From the NCBI GenBank assembly GCA_016185465.1, contig JACPNO010000033.1:1-43216 (forward strand): DNA of 43,216 bases, written 5' to 3'. Below are positions 35,776 through 43,216 of this stretch, piece after piece. The position numbers and the translations under genes are program-made. The DNA is from Candidatus Solibacter usitatus (lineage in GTDB: Bacteria; Acidobacteriota; Terriglobia; Bryobacterales; Bryobacteraceae). The notes beneath the pieces were generated by a model. It ran no database searches. It saw only the letters and a list, made by a program, of their open reading frames with translations, and was not told where the DNA came from. Position 1 is the stretch's first letter; the number at the start of each line of letters is the position of its first letter.

Positions 35776-38700
35776 GGACGCTGCGCAGATACGGGTTAGT
35801 TGTTGCGGCGCTGCTGTGGGCAGCGGCGGCGAGCGCGCAGCCGACAATTACCACTGGCTCGCTACCCAGTGGTGAAGTGACCGTCTCGTACTCACAGACA
35901 CTGTCCGCAAACGGTGCTGCGGGCTGCTGCACCTGGGCGATCACTAACGGAAGCCTTCCGCCCGGCCTCAGTTTGAATACGGGCAACGGAGTCATCAGCG
36001 GCACGCCAACCGTTGCCGGCGGTTTCCCGTTCCAGGTTACGGCCACAGATGATAACGGACCATCGGCCCCGGCTTTGCTCACAATCTCGATCAGTTCCGC
36101 TCCGGACATCAATCCAGCTTCATTGCCGGCGGGCGAGCAGGGCGTGCCGTACGGGCCAACCCTCACCGCTTCGGGCGGGTCGGGTGGCTACAACTGGTCG
36201 CAGACGGGAACGTTGCCGAGCGGCGTGTCGTTCAACAACGGCGTTTTCAGTGGAACCCCCGGAGCCGGTTCAGCAGGCAGCTATCCGATCTCGGTGACAG
36301 TCACGGATTCCGCCGGCGGCACTTCCGGCCCCCAACTCTACACCATCGTCATCAACCCTCCGCCGAGCATTAATCCTGGCACTTTGCCGCAAGGTCAAGT
36401 AGGGGTTGCCTATGCCACAACCACCTTCACCGCGACCGGTGGCACTTTGCCCTACACCTGGTCGACGACTCCGGCCACCGTGCCGGCAGGACTGTCGTTC
36501 AGCAATGGCGTTTTCTCCGGCACGCCAACCTCGGCAGTGAGCGGCGCGGCCATCACTCTGAAGGTCACCGATAACCTGGGCGTCACGGCCACTCTAGAGC
36601 TTTCGCTGACCGTCATTTCCGCCCCGACCATCACGACCACTTCGCTGCCGGCCTCCGATGTGGGCGCGACTTACAATCAGCAGCTTGTTGCGACCGGCGG
36701 AACTCCGCCTTATACCTGGTCGGTCACGGTGGGCACTCCGCCAACCGGCATCACCTTGTCGACGGGCGGTGTTCTTGGCGGCCTGATCACAGGCACCACA
36801 TCGACCTTCACAGTCAAAGCGACTGACAGTGCCGGCGGCAGCACCACGCAAGCCTATACGTTGACTATCAACCCGGCGCTGAGCATCACTACCACATCGC
36901 CACTCCCGCAGGGCAACGCGGGAAGAGCTTATTCCCAAACGCTCACGCTGACCGGCGGCACGTCGCCGTTTACCTGGTCGGTCGCTTCGGGCATCTTGCC
37001 GACCGGCATCGCGCTCAGCTCCGCCGGTGTGCTCAGCGGCACCACCAGCTCCACCGGAACATTCAATTTCACCGCACAAGTCATTGACAGCGCGGCGCCG
37101 GCCGTCACCGCCACCAAGCCGCTTACACTCACCATCAACCCGGCGCTGACGATCACGACAGCCGTGATAGCAGCCGGTGATGCGGGCGCGGCTTACTCGC
37201 AGCCCCTGGCGGCAACCGGTGGCGCGACGCCTTACACCTGGTCAATCCCCGCCGCCAGCTTGCCCACCGGCATCAGCGTGAACCCATCTACGGGTTTGAT
37301 CAGCGGCACCACCAGCACATCCGGCTCTTTCAGCATCACGGCAACCGTAACCGACAACATCGGCGCCACGGCCACGCACAATTACACGCTGGTGATCAAT
37401 CCCGCGCTGACCATTACCACCCCGCCGACTCTGGCCAGTGGATCAGTCGGCTCGGCTTATTCACAAACGCTGGGAGCATCAGGCGGCGCGTCACCTTACA
37501 CCTGGTCGGTAACGGCGGGTTCCCTGGGCGCGTTGATCCTGAATGGCACCACGGGCGCGATCACGGGCACACCCACCAGTTCAGGAACTTTGAATTTCAC
37601 CGCGCAGGTGACCGACTCGATCTCCGTTTCGACCACCAAGAATTTCTCCATTGCCATCACGGCGGGCCTGACGATCAGCAACGCTCCAGGGCTGCCGGGC
37701 GGCGTAGTGGGATCGGCGTATTCCCAGACTCTGGTCGCGGCCGGCGGAACTCCCGGCTACACCTGGAGCATCACCGCCGGTTCACCGCCAGCCGGCCTTA
37801 GTTTGAACCCGGCGACTGGCGTCCTCAGCGGCACCCCGACTGGCTCCGGAAATTCCAGCTTCACGGTGCGTGTGGATGATAGCGCCTCTGGTTTCGCGAC
37901 CAAGGTATTCACGCTTGCTATCGCCTCACCGCTCACGATTACCACCGCGCCCACGTTGCCCGGCGGCACCACCAACACGCCGTATTCGCAGACACTCGCC
38001 GCAACCGGGGGGACGCCGTCCTATAGCTGGTCGATCAGCAGCGGCAGCCTGCCGGCCGGCCTCAACTTGAATGCGGGCGCCGGGACCATCAGCGGTACGC
38101 CCACCAGCTCCGGAAATTTCAGCTTCACGGTGCAAGTGAACGACAGCGCCTCCCTGAGCACGAGCAAGGCGTTTACCCTCGCAATCGTCGGCGGCGTGAG
38201 TATCGCCAATGCGCCTACGCTGCCGGGTGGCGCGGTGGGATCGGCCTATTCTCAGACGCTGGTGGCGGTGGGTGGAACTCCCGGATACACCTGGTCCATT
38301 ACCACCGGTTCGTTGCCTGCGGGCCTGTTGTTGAACCCAGGCACTGGCGTCATCAGCGGCACACCCACCAGTTCCGGAAATGCCAGTTTCACCGTGCGGG
38401 TGGAAGACAGCGCATCCGGTTTTGCGACCAAATCATTTACGCTCGCGATCTCGTCGCTGCTCACCATCACCACCGCGCCCGGCCTGCCCAACGGCACGGT
38501 CAACAATTCGTATTCGCAAACTCTGGCGGCTACAGGCGGCTCGCCACCCTATACCTGGTCGATCACCGGCGGGAGTTTACCGGCCGGCCTCAATTTCGTG
38601 GCGGGCACAATCAGCGGCACGCCTACCAGCTCGGGAAATTTCAGCTTCACCGTCCAAGTAAGCGATAGCGCGTCCGGCAGCGCCAGCAAAACATTTTCAC

Positions 38701-41700
38701 TCACCATCGCCGGCGGCTTGAACATCAGCACCGCGCCCACTTTGCCCAATGCCACAGTGGGAACCGCCTACTCGATCAGCCTGCAGGCTACCGGCGGCAC
38801 GGCGCCTTACACCTGGAGCATTAGCGCGGGCTTGCTTCCCGGCGGTCTTTCGCTCAACCCGGCGAATGGCGCCATCGCCGGCACGCCCACCAATTCCGGC
38901 GCTTTCAATTTCACCGTCCAGGTCACCGATACCACCTCCGTCATCGCCAGCAAAGGATTCAGTCTCACCGTAGCGGCAGGTCTTACCATCACCAATGCCC
39001 CGACTTTGCCTAGCGGGTCGGCCGGCGTCGCCTACGCGCAGGTTCTGAATGCCACTGGCGGCACCGCGCCTTTCCTGCTGTCGATCAGCGGCGGTTCCCT
39101 GCCCGCCGGTCTGAACTTGAATCCAACCAGCGGCGCAATCAGCGGCACGCCCACTGCCACCGGCGATTTCCACTTCACGGTCCGAGTCACCGACAGCGCC
39201 TCGATCACCGCCGCCAAAGACTTCACGCTCAGCATCCTGGCCGGTCTCACCATCAGCAGCGCGCCCGGCCTGCCAACCGGCACCGTTGGAACCAGCTACT
39301 CGCAGACTCTGGTGGCCGTCGGCGGCGCGGCGCCCTACACGTGGACTATCCAAGCCGGCGGCCTGCCTGCCGGCCTCGCCTTGAACGCGGGTAGCGGCGC
39401 GATTAGCGGCAATCCCACCGCTGGCGGAACGTTCAACTTTACGGCGCAGGTGACCGACAGCACTTCGTCGGCAACCACCAAAGTTTTCACGCTGACCATC
39501 GCCTCCGGCCTGGCCATCACCAATGCGCCCACCTTGCCCAGCGATTCGGTCGGCGTTCCTTACTCGCTCACGCTCACCGCGTCGGGCGGCACCACTCCGT
39601 ATAACTGGCTCATCAGCGCGGGCTCTCTGCCGGGCGGCTTGAACTTGAGTCCTTCGAGCGGCGCGATCACCGGCACGCCCACCGCGGCGGGCAACTTCAC
39701 CTTCACCGTCCTTGTCACCGACAGCGCTTCGATCACGGCGTCCAAGGCGTTCACGCTCTCCATCGCCTCGGGTCTCACCATCAGCAACGCGCCCACTCTG
39801 CCGGGCGGCACCGCGGGCACAGCTTATTCGCTCACACTCGCAGCCGTTGGCGGCGCTACGCCCTACACCTGGTCGATCACCGCCGGCGCGCTGCCCAGCG
39901 GCTTGACCATGAACCCGGCCACCGGCGCGATTACCGGCACGCCCACCGCGGCGGGCAGCTTCGCTTTCACCGCGCGAGTCACCGACAACTCATCCGCCGC
40001 CGCCAGCAAGGCGTTCACCGTCGCCATCGCCGGCAGCTTGAACATCACCACCGCGCCCACTCTGCCGAGCGGTTCGGCCGGCATCGCATACGCGCTCAAC
40101 TTGGGAGCCACCGGCGGCGCCGCGCCCTATAGCTGGTCCATCACCAGCGGTTCCCTGCCCGCCGGCTTGGGGCTCGATTCCGCGTCGGGCGCCGTCACCG
40201 GGACGCCCACCAGCGCCGGCGACGTCAGCTTCACGGTGCAAATTACCGACAGCGCATCCATCACCGCAAGCAAAGCATTCACGCTCAGCATCGCCGCCGG
40301 TTTGACCATCAGCACCGCGCCCACTTTGCCTGGCGGCACCATCGGCGTGCCCTATTCTCAGACCCTGATTGCGCTCGGCGGCAAGACGCCGTATGGCTGG
40401 ACGATCACGACCGGCTCCTTGCCCGCTGGTCTGGCGCTCAATCCCACCGCCGGCACCATCACTGGAACGCCCACCGCGGTTGGAAATCTTGGCTTCACCG
40501 TCAAAGTCACCGACAGCACTTCGGTCACCGCCAGCAAGGCGTTCACTATAAATGTCTCCGCCGGGCTGACCATCGTCACCGCGCCTACGCTGCCCAACGG
40601 CTCGACCGGCGTCGGCTACGCGGCCCCGCTGGTGGCAAGCGGAGGAAATCCGCCTTATCACTGGTCAATCATCTCGGGATCCTTGCCCGCCGGAATCACC
40701 CTCGACCCCGCCAGCGGTAATCTGGCCGGCACGACGTCGGCTTCCGGCTCGTTCAACTTCACGGCGCAAGTCACCGACAGCGCGTCGATCAGCGTCACCA
40801 AACCGTTTACGTTCACAATCGCCGCGGGTTTGACCATTGCCACCGCGCCCGGGCTGCCGAGCGCGACGCTAGGCACGCCTTATTTCATCAATCTCGCTCC
40901 TGTCGGTGGCACGGCGCCTTTCGTCTGGTCGATTGTCGGCGGCTCGCTTCCCGGCGGCTTGTCGTTCAACTCATCCAGCGGCCTCATCGGTGGATCGCCC
41001 AACACCGCCGGCGATTTTAGATTTACGGTCAAGGTCGCCGATGGCACATCAGCCACCGCCACCAAAGAATTCACTCTGACGGTGGTGGGCGGGTTAACCA
41101 TTACCAGCCCGCCTTCGCTCACAGATGGCACGATCAGCGCCGCTTACTCGGAGACCCTCGTGGCAGCCGGTGGTTCGGCGCCCTACACCTGGTCGATCAC
41201 TGCGGGCTCTCTGCCGCCCGGCCTGGCGCTCAATCCGGTGAGCGGTTCGATCAAAGGCACACCCACAACGATCGGCACTTCCACGTTCACGGTCAAGGTC
41301 ACTGATCGCGCCAACGCCAGTGTCAGCAAACAATTCACCATCAGAATCAGCTCCGATCTCACCATCACGACGCCGGTGCCATTGGCGAGCGGCGTGGTGG
41401 GCACGGCCTTCGGGCCAGTGACCTTGGCCGCAGCCGGCGGTAAGCCGCCTTATGGCTGGTCCGTCAAGAGCGGCACTTTACCCAATGGACTGACATTAAG
41501 TCCGAGTACGGGAACAATTAGTGGAACACCTACAACCGCCGGGGATTTTGCTTTCACGGTGCAAGTCGCCGACAACTTGGGCGCGACGTCCGCCAAGGAT
41601 TTCACGATCTCGGTTGCGCCTTCGGCTCTGCCCAACCTCACCGTTGGCGGACTGCCAAGCACGATTGATGCGTCGCAGCAAAGCGAAATCATCCTCACGC

Positions 41701-42305
41701 TCGAGTCGGCCTACCCTGCCGACATCCAGGGTCAAATCAGCCTGGCTTTCCAGCCCGACGCCACCGTGAATGTGGACGACCCGGCAATACTGTTGTCCTC
41801 CGGCGGCCGTACGGCGTCGTTCACCATTGCCGCCGGCTCGCTGCAGCCCACCACGCATGTTTCTCTGCAGACCGGCACCGTCTCGGGCACCATCACCGCC
41901 ACCATCTCCTACCAGCCGGCGGGATCGACAGGCGCGCCAACCACCATGACCCAAACCGTTCATATCGCCCGCGCCGTGGCGCATCTGCGCAGTGTAACCG
42001 TCGCCCTCGTCAGCGGCGGCTTTGAGCTTCACATCGCCGGTTGGTCGACGCCGCGCAATCTCACCGATGCCAAAGTGCATCTCACGCCGGCCGCCGGACA
42101 CAATTTGCAGACCACCGATCTCACCGTTTCGCTCGCCGGCGTCGCGTCGCAGTGGTACACGAGCCCAACCTCGGCCCAGTTCGGCAGCCAGTTCACGCTG
42201 ACGCTGCCGTTCACCGTGCAAGGAACCACCAGCGCCATCGCCGGGGTGAGCGTGCAATTGACCAACTCGGTGGGAGCTTCGTCGATATCGAGCGCGAGCT
42301 TCTAG
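35772..42305 (+). CDS. Giant secreted protein of 22 putative-Ig (He_PIG) repeats
   Basis: The protein has 2177 residues. A signal peptide of about 23 residues (MRTLRRYGLVVAALLWAAAA, then SAQ) precedes 22 tandem repeats of about 88 residues. Each follows the pattern LTITTAPTLPxGxxGxxYSQ, then GGTxPYTWSIxxGSLPAGLxL, then SGAISGTPTxxGxFxFTVxV and DSASxxASKxFTLxI. These match the putative-Ig family typical of bacterial adhesins and surface proteins. A different C-terminal region of about 225 residues starts LPNLTVGGLPSTIDASQQSE and ends VGASSISSASF. It has no LPXTG, PEP-CTERM or autotransporter signal that I can see. Translation is coupled to the propeller gene. A role in surface adhesion or cell-envelope structure is inference. 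Confidence 0.93.
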   Translation: MRTLRRYGLVVAALLWAAAASAQPTITTGSLPSGEVTVSYSQTLSANGAAGCCTWAITNGSLPPGLSLNTGNGVISGTPTVAGGFPFQVTATDDNGPSAPALLTISISSAPDINPASLPAGEQGVPYGPTLTASGGSGGYNWSQTGTLPSGVSFNNGVFSGTPGAGSAGSYPISVTVTDSAGGTSGPQLYTIVINPPPSINPGTLPQGQVGVAYATTTFTATGGTLPYTWSTTPATVPAGLSFSNGVFSGTPTSAVSGAAITLKVTDNLGVTATLELSLTVISAPTITTTSLPASDVGATYNQQLVATGGTPPYTWSVTVGTPPTGITLSTGGVLGGLITGTTSTFTVKATDSAGGSTTQAYTLTINPALSITTTSPLPQGNAGRAYSQTLTLTGGTSPFTWSVASGILPTGIALSSAGVLSGTTSSTGTFNFTAQVIDSAAPAVTATKPLTLTINPALTITTAVIAAGDAGAAYSQPLAATGGATPYTWSIPAASLPTGISVNPSTGLISGTTSTSGSFSITATVTDNIGATATHNYTLVINPALTITTPPTLASGSVGSAYSQTLGASGGASPYTWSVTAGSLGALILNGTTGAITGTPTSSGTLNFTAQVTDSISVSTTKNFSIAITAGLTISNAPGLPGGVVGSAYSQTLVAAGGTPGYTWSITAGSPPAGLSLNPATGVLSGTPTGSGNSSFTVRVDDSASGFATKVFTLAIASPLTITTAPTLPGGTTNTPYSQTLAATGGTPSYSWSISSGSLPAGLNLNAGAGTISGTPTSSGNFSFTVQVNDSASLSTSKAFTLAIVGGVSIANAPTLPGGAVGSAYSQTLVAVGGTPGYTWSITTGSLPAGLLLNPGTGVISGTPTSSGNASFTVRVEDSASGFATKSFTLAISSLLTITTAPGLPNGTVNNSYSQTLAATGGSPPYTWSITGGSLPAGLNFVAGTISGTPTSSGNFSFTVQVSDSASGSASKTFSLTIAGGLNISTAPTLPNATVGTAYSISLQATGGTAPYTWSISAGLLPGGLSLNPANGAIAGTPTNSGAFNFTVQVTDTTSVIASKGFSLTVAAGLTITNAPTLPSGSAGVAYAQVLNATGGTAPFLLSISGGSLPAGLNLNPTSGAISGTPTATGDFHFTVRVTDSASITAAKDFTLSILAGLTISSAPGLPTGTVGTSYSQTLVAVGGAAPYTWTIQAGGLPAGLALNAGSGAISGNPTAGGTFNFTAQVTDSTSSATTKVFTLTIASGLAITNAPTLPSDSVGVPYSLTLTASGGTTPYNWLISAGSLPGGLNLSPSSGAITGTPTAAGNFTFTVLVTDSASITASKAFTLSIASGLTISNAPTLPGGTAGTAYSLTLAAVGGATPYTWSITAGALPSGLTMNPATGAITGTPTAAGSFAFTARVTDNSSAAASKAFTVAIAGSLNITTAPTLPSGSAGIAYALNLGATGGAAPYSWSITSGSLPAGLGLDSASGAVTGTPTSAGDVSFTVQITDSASITASKAFTLSIAAGLTISTAPTLPGGTIGVPYSQTLIALGGKTPYGWTITTGSLPAGLALNPTAGTITGTPTAVGNLGFTVKVTDSTSVTASKAFTINVSAGLTIVTAPTLPNGSTGVGYAAPLVASGGNPPYHWSIISGSLPAGITLDPASGNLAGTTSASGSFNFTAQVTDSASISVTKPFTFTIAAGLTIATAPGLPSATLGTPYFINLAPVGGTAPFVWSIVGGSLPGGLSFNSSSGLIGGSPNTAGDFRFTVKVADGTSATATKEFTLTVVGGLTITSPPSLTDGTISAAYSETLVAAGGSAPYTWSITAGSLPPGLALNPVSGSIKGTPTTIGTSTFTVKVTDRANASVSKQFTIRISSDLTITTPVPLASGVVGTAFGPVTLAAAGGKPPYGWSVKSGTLPNGLTLSPSTGTISGTPTTAGDFAFTVQVADNLGATSAKDFTISVAPSALPNLTVGGLPSTIDASQQSEIILTLESAYPADIQGQISLAFQPDATVNVDDPAILLSSGGRTASFTIAAGSLQPTTHVSLQTGTVSGTITATISYQPAGSTGAPTTMTQTVHIARAVAHLRSVTVALVSGGFELHIAGWSTPRNLTDAKVHLTPAAGHNLQTTDLTVSLAGVASQWYTSPTSAQFGSQFTLTLPFTVQGTTSAIAGVSVQLTNSVGASSISSASF
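35841..41627 (+). repeat. 22-unit coding tandem repeat, period about 264 bases
   Basis: The repeat units encode the He_PIG domains and average 263 bases. Units 1-7 are the most diverged; from unit 8 onward the copies are closer. Units 8-9 (37668-38195) and 10-11 (38196-38717) look like a duplicated pair: 8 resembles 10 and 9 resembles 11 more than their direct neighbours. Confidence 0.9.
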
Positions 42306-42952
42306 CGCAATTCGCGCACTGCGACCGAGCGCACCCACATCAGCTCGCAGGCGCCATTGCCGAGATCGGTCCGGCTCAGCGAACTGGTCCACAGCGCGCC
42401 ATCGGGCCATTGCACTTCGACCAGCGACCCGTCCAGTCCGACGATGTCGCCTGTGCGCAAGGCGAGTAGCTGCTTCTTGATTTGCGGCGTGGCGGGGATG
42501 GTGTGAATATTCGCACTGTGAAACAGGATTTCATCGTTGGAGATCGGCATCTTCTGGTGCCGCGGCCAGAAACGGTACCAGCGCTGGCCCTGGCTCACGG
42601 AAATCTCATCCAGAACGGCTTGATCGGACATCGGACCCCAACCGACGGCCACGTCGAGCGGGGAAACTTCCGAGCCATGATCCAGCCAGTAGGATTCGGT
42701 GCGTAGCACGCGCGCCTGCAAATGGAAATCGGCCAGGGGCTTGAATCTTTGCTTTCCCTGCTGCCACGCTACTCCGCCGGCAATGAGCCGCTGGTAGGGT
42801 TCGGATGGCGCCAGCACGCCCGGCTCATGCCGCGAGTGCTGATATTCATCGACCACGTAGTAGGCCAGCATCACCAAAATAATGCCGGCGGCGAGGCCCT
42901 TCATCCAGTCATTATAGAGCGGCCTGAGAAGAGCGCGGGTTTGAAACGGCAT
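42302..42952 (-). CDS. Conserved membrane-anchored protein, unknown function
   Basis: The protein has 216 residues. A single N-terminal membrane helix (GLAAGIILVMLAYYVV, residues 19-34) anchors a domain that contains RLIAGGVAWQQGKQRFKPLA, SPLDVAVGWGPMSD, DEILFHSANIHTIPATPQIK, RTGDIVGLDGSLVEVQWPDG and a final SLSRTDLGNGACELMWVRS. I recognise this pattern as a widespread uncharacterised family, but no activity is known to me. The ATG at 42952 is chosen because the longer frame upstream runs into the transposon remnant. The stop overlaps the stop of the giant gene (CTAG). Confidence 0.8.
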   Translation of the reverse strand: MPFQTRALLRPLYNDWMKGLAAGIILVMLAYYVVDEYQHSRHEPGVLAPSEPYQRLIAGGVAWQQGKQRFKPLADFHLQARVLRTESYWLDHGSEVSPLDVAVGWGPMSDQAVLDEISVSQGQRWYRFWPRHQKMPISNDEILFHSANIHTIPATPQIKKQLLALRTGDIVGLDGSLVEVQWPDGALWTSSLSRTDLGNGACELMWVRSVAVRELR

Positions 42953-43073
42953 AGCTGTCCAAATTAGCCAGGATGGCGAGTGCGAGACATGCAAAAACCT
43001 GGGTAAACGGCGGCTAGATGCTGCCTGGGCAAAGCAGGTTGGCTGAGATGCTGTCCCATTTAAAGGGCGCTCC
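42953..43073. other. Non-coding junction beside the transposase remnant
   Basis: This is a short gap between the conserved membrane protein and the transposase fragment. It contains an imperfect direct repeat, GGCTAGATGCTGCC (43012-43025) and GGCTGAGATGCTGTCC (43041-43056). The second copy read on the minus strand, GGACAGCATCTCAGCC, could be a degenerate insertion-sequence end. No gene is supported here. Confidence 0.35.
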
Positions 43074-43216
43074 ACGCACCACCTGATCGGCAACGATGTT
43101 GCGATTCTGCGGCACCACCCTTTCTTCCACAACTTCATGCCGGAGATCGGCTTTGAAGCGCGTGACGAAGAAGACGCCCTGCTGGGTCAGACGCTCCCAC
43201 CAGTCATAGTCCACGT
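43074..43216 (-). mobile_element. IS4-type transposase fragment, cut by window end
   Basis: The minus-strand frame entering at the right edge reads VDYDWWERLTQQGVFFVTRF, then HEVVEERVVPQNRNIVADQ. This is the characteristic core of IS4-family DDE transposases around the Y-(2)-R-(3)-E region. Similarity stops after DQVVR (near 43074); the remaining residues to the stop at 43014 do not match, so the 3' part of the gene is missing. A remnant rather than an active element is likely, but the rest lies beyond the window. Confidence 0.7.

Noticed and set aside
36594-37079. Minus-strand open frames inside the Ig-repeat gene
   Set aside because: They recur with the repeat period and have no start signals or motifs; shadows of the repeat.
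35841-41627. Regular 264-base periodicity considered as CRISPR or satellite DNA
   Set aside because: Units are far too long for CRISPR, have no spacers, and form one uninterrupted coding frame for Ig-like domains.

Overview
The window looks like an Acidobacteria chromosome segment, most plausibly close to Solibacter/Bryobacter. The evidence is a high-GC, tightly packed genome with PEP-CTERM secreted proteins, Tat-exported Gfo/Idh/MocA and asparaginase-type enzymes, a tandem Ser/Thr kinase with TPRs, a giant protein of putative-Ig (He_PIG) repeats, and a short secreted family I associate with acidobacteria. The lineage is inferred from gene content; no 16S gene is present.

Region 1 (1-16845, + strand) is an uninterrupted S10-spc-alpha ribosomal super-operon: tuf, rpsJ, rplC, rplD, rplW, rplB, rpsS, rplV, rpsC, rplP, rpmC, rpsQ, rplN, rplX, rplE, rpsN, rpsH, rplF, rplR, rpsE, rpmD, rplO, secY, adk, map, infA, rpmJ, rpsM, rpsK, rpsD, rpoA, rplQ. 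Many neighbours overlap or lie within a few bases, and a hairpin with a T-run closes the cluster. The rpsC tail appears to be split by a one-base frameshift.

Region 2 (16870-22110, + strand) is a proteostasis block: hsp20 behind a strong sigma70-type promoter with an inverted repeat in its leader, a 63-base palindrome, clpB, htpX and an RlmI-like rRNA methyltransferase. The clpB gene as read lacks the stretch that encodes the universally conserved C-terminal sensor-2 region.

Region 3 (22111-24110, + strand) holds two neighbouring PEP-CTERM proteins with a related C-terminal module. The first has a good sigma54-type (GG-N10-GC) promoter. The second has no convincing start codon or complete signal peptide.

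Region 4 (24107-32159) is mixed: a 1235-residue double-kinase/TPR protein (-), a small secreted protein (-), homoserine dehydrogenase (+), a Tat-exported asparaginase-family hydrolase interrupted by an in-frame TGA (+), a small membrane protein overlapping its end (+), and a Tat-exported oxidoreductase (-).

Region 5 (32171-42305) looks like a cell-surface locus. A membrane protein with a degenerate JAB/MPN domain (-) faces a three-gene + strand operon: a small Ig-like protein with a C-terminal membrane segment, a secreted beta-propeller-like protein, and a 2177-residue protein made of 22 Ig-type repeats and a distinct C-terminal region. The last two genes overlap as ATGA. This is the best candidate here for an undescribed system.

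Region 6 (42302-43216, - strand) contains a conserved membrane-anchored protein of unknown function and a piece of an IS4-type transposase running off the window. No tRNA, rRNA or CRISPR array was seen, and no gene-free stretch exceeds 300 bases.
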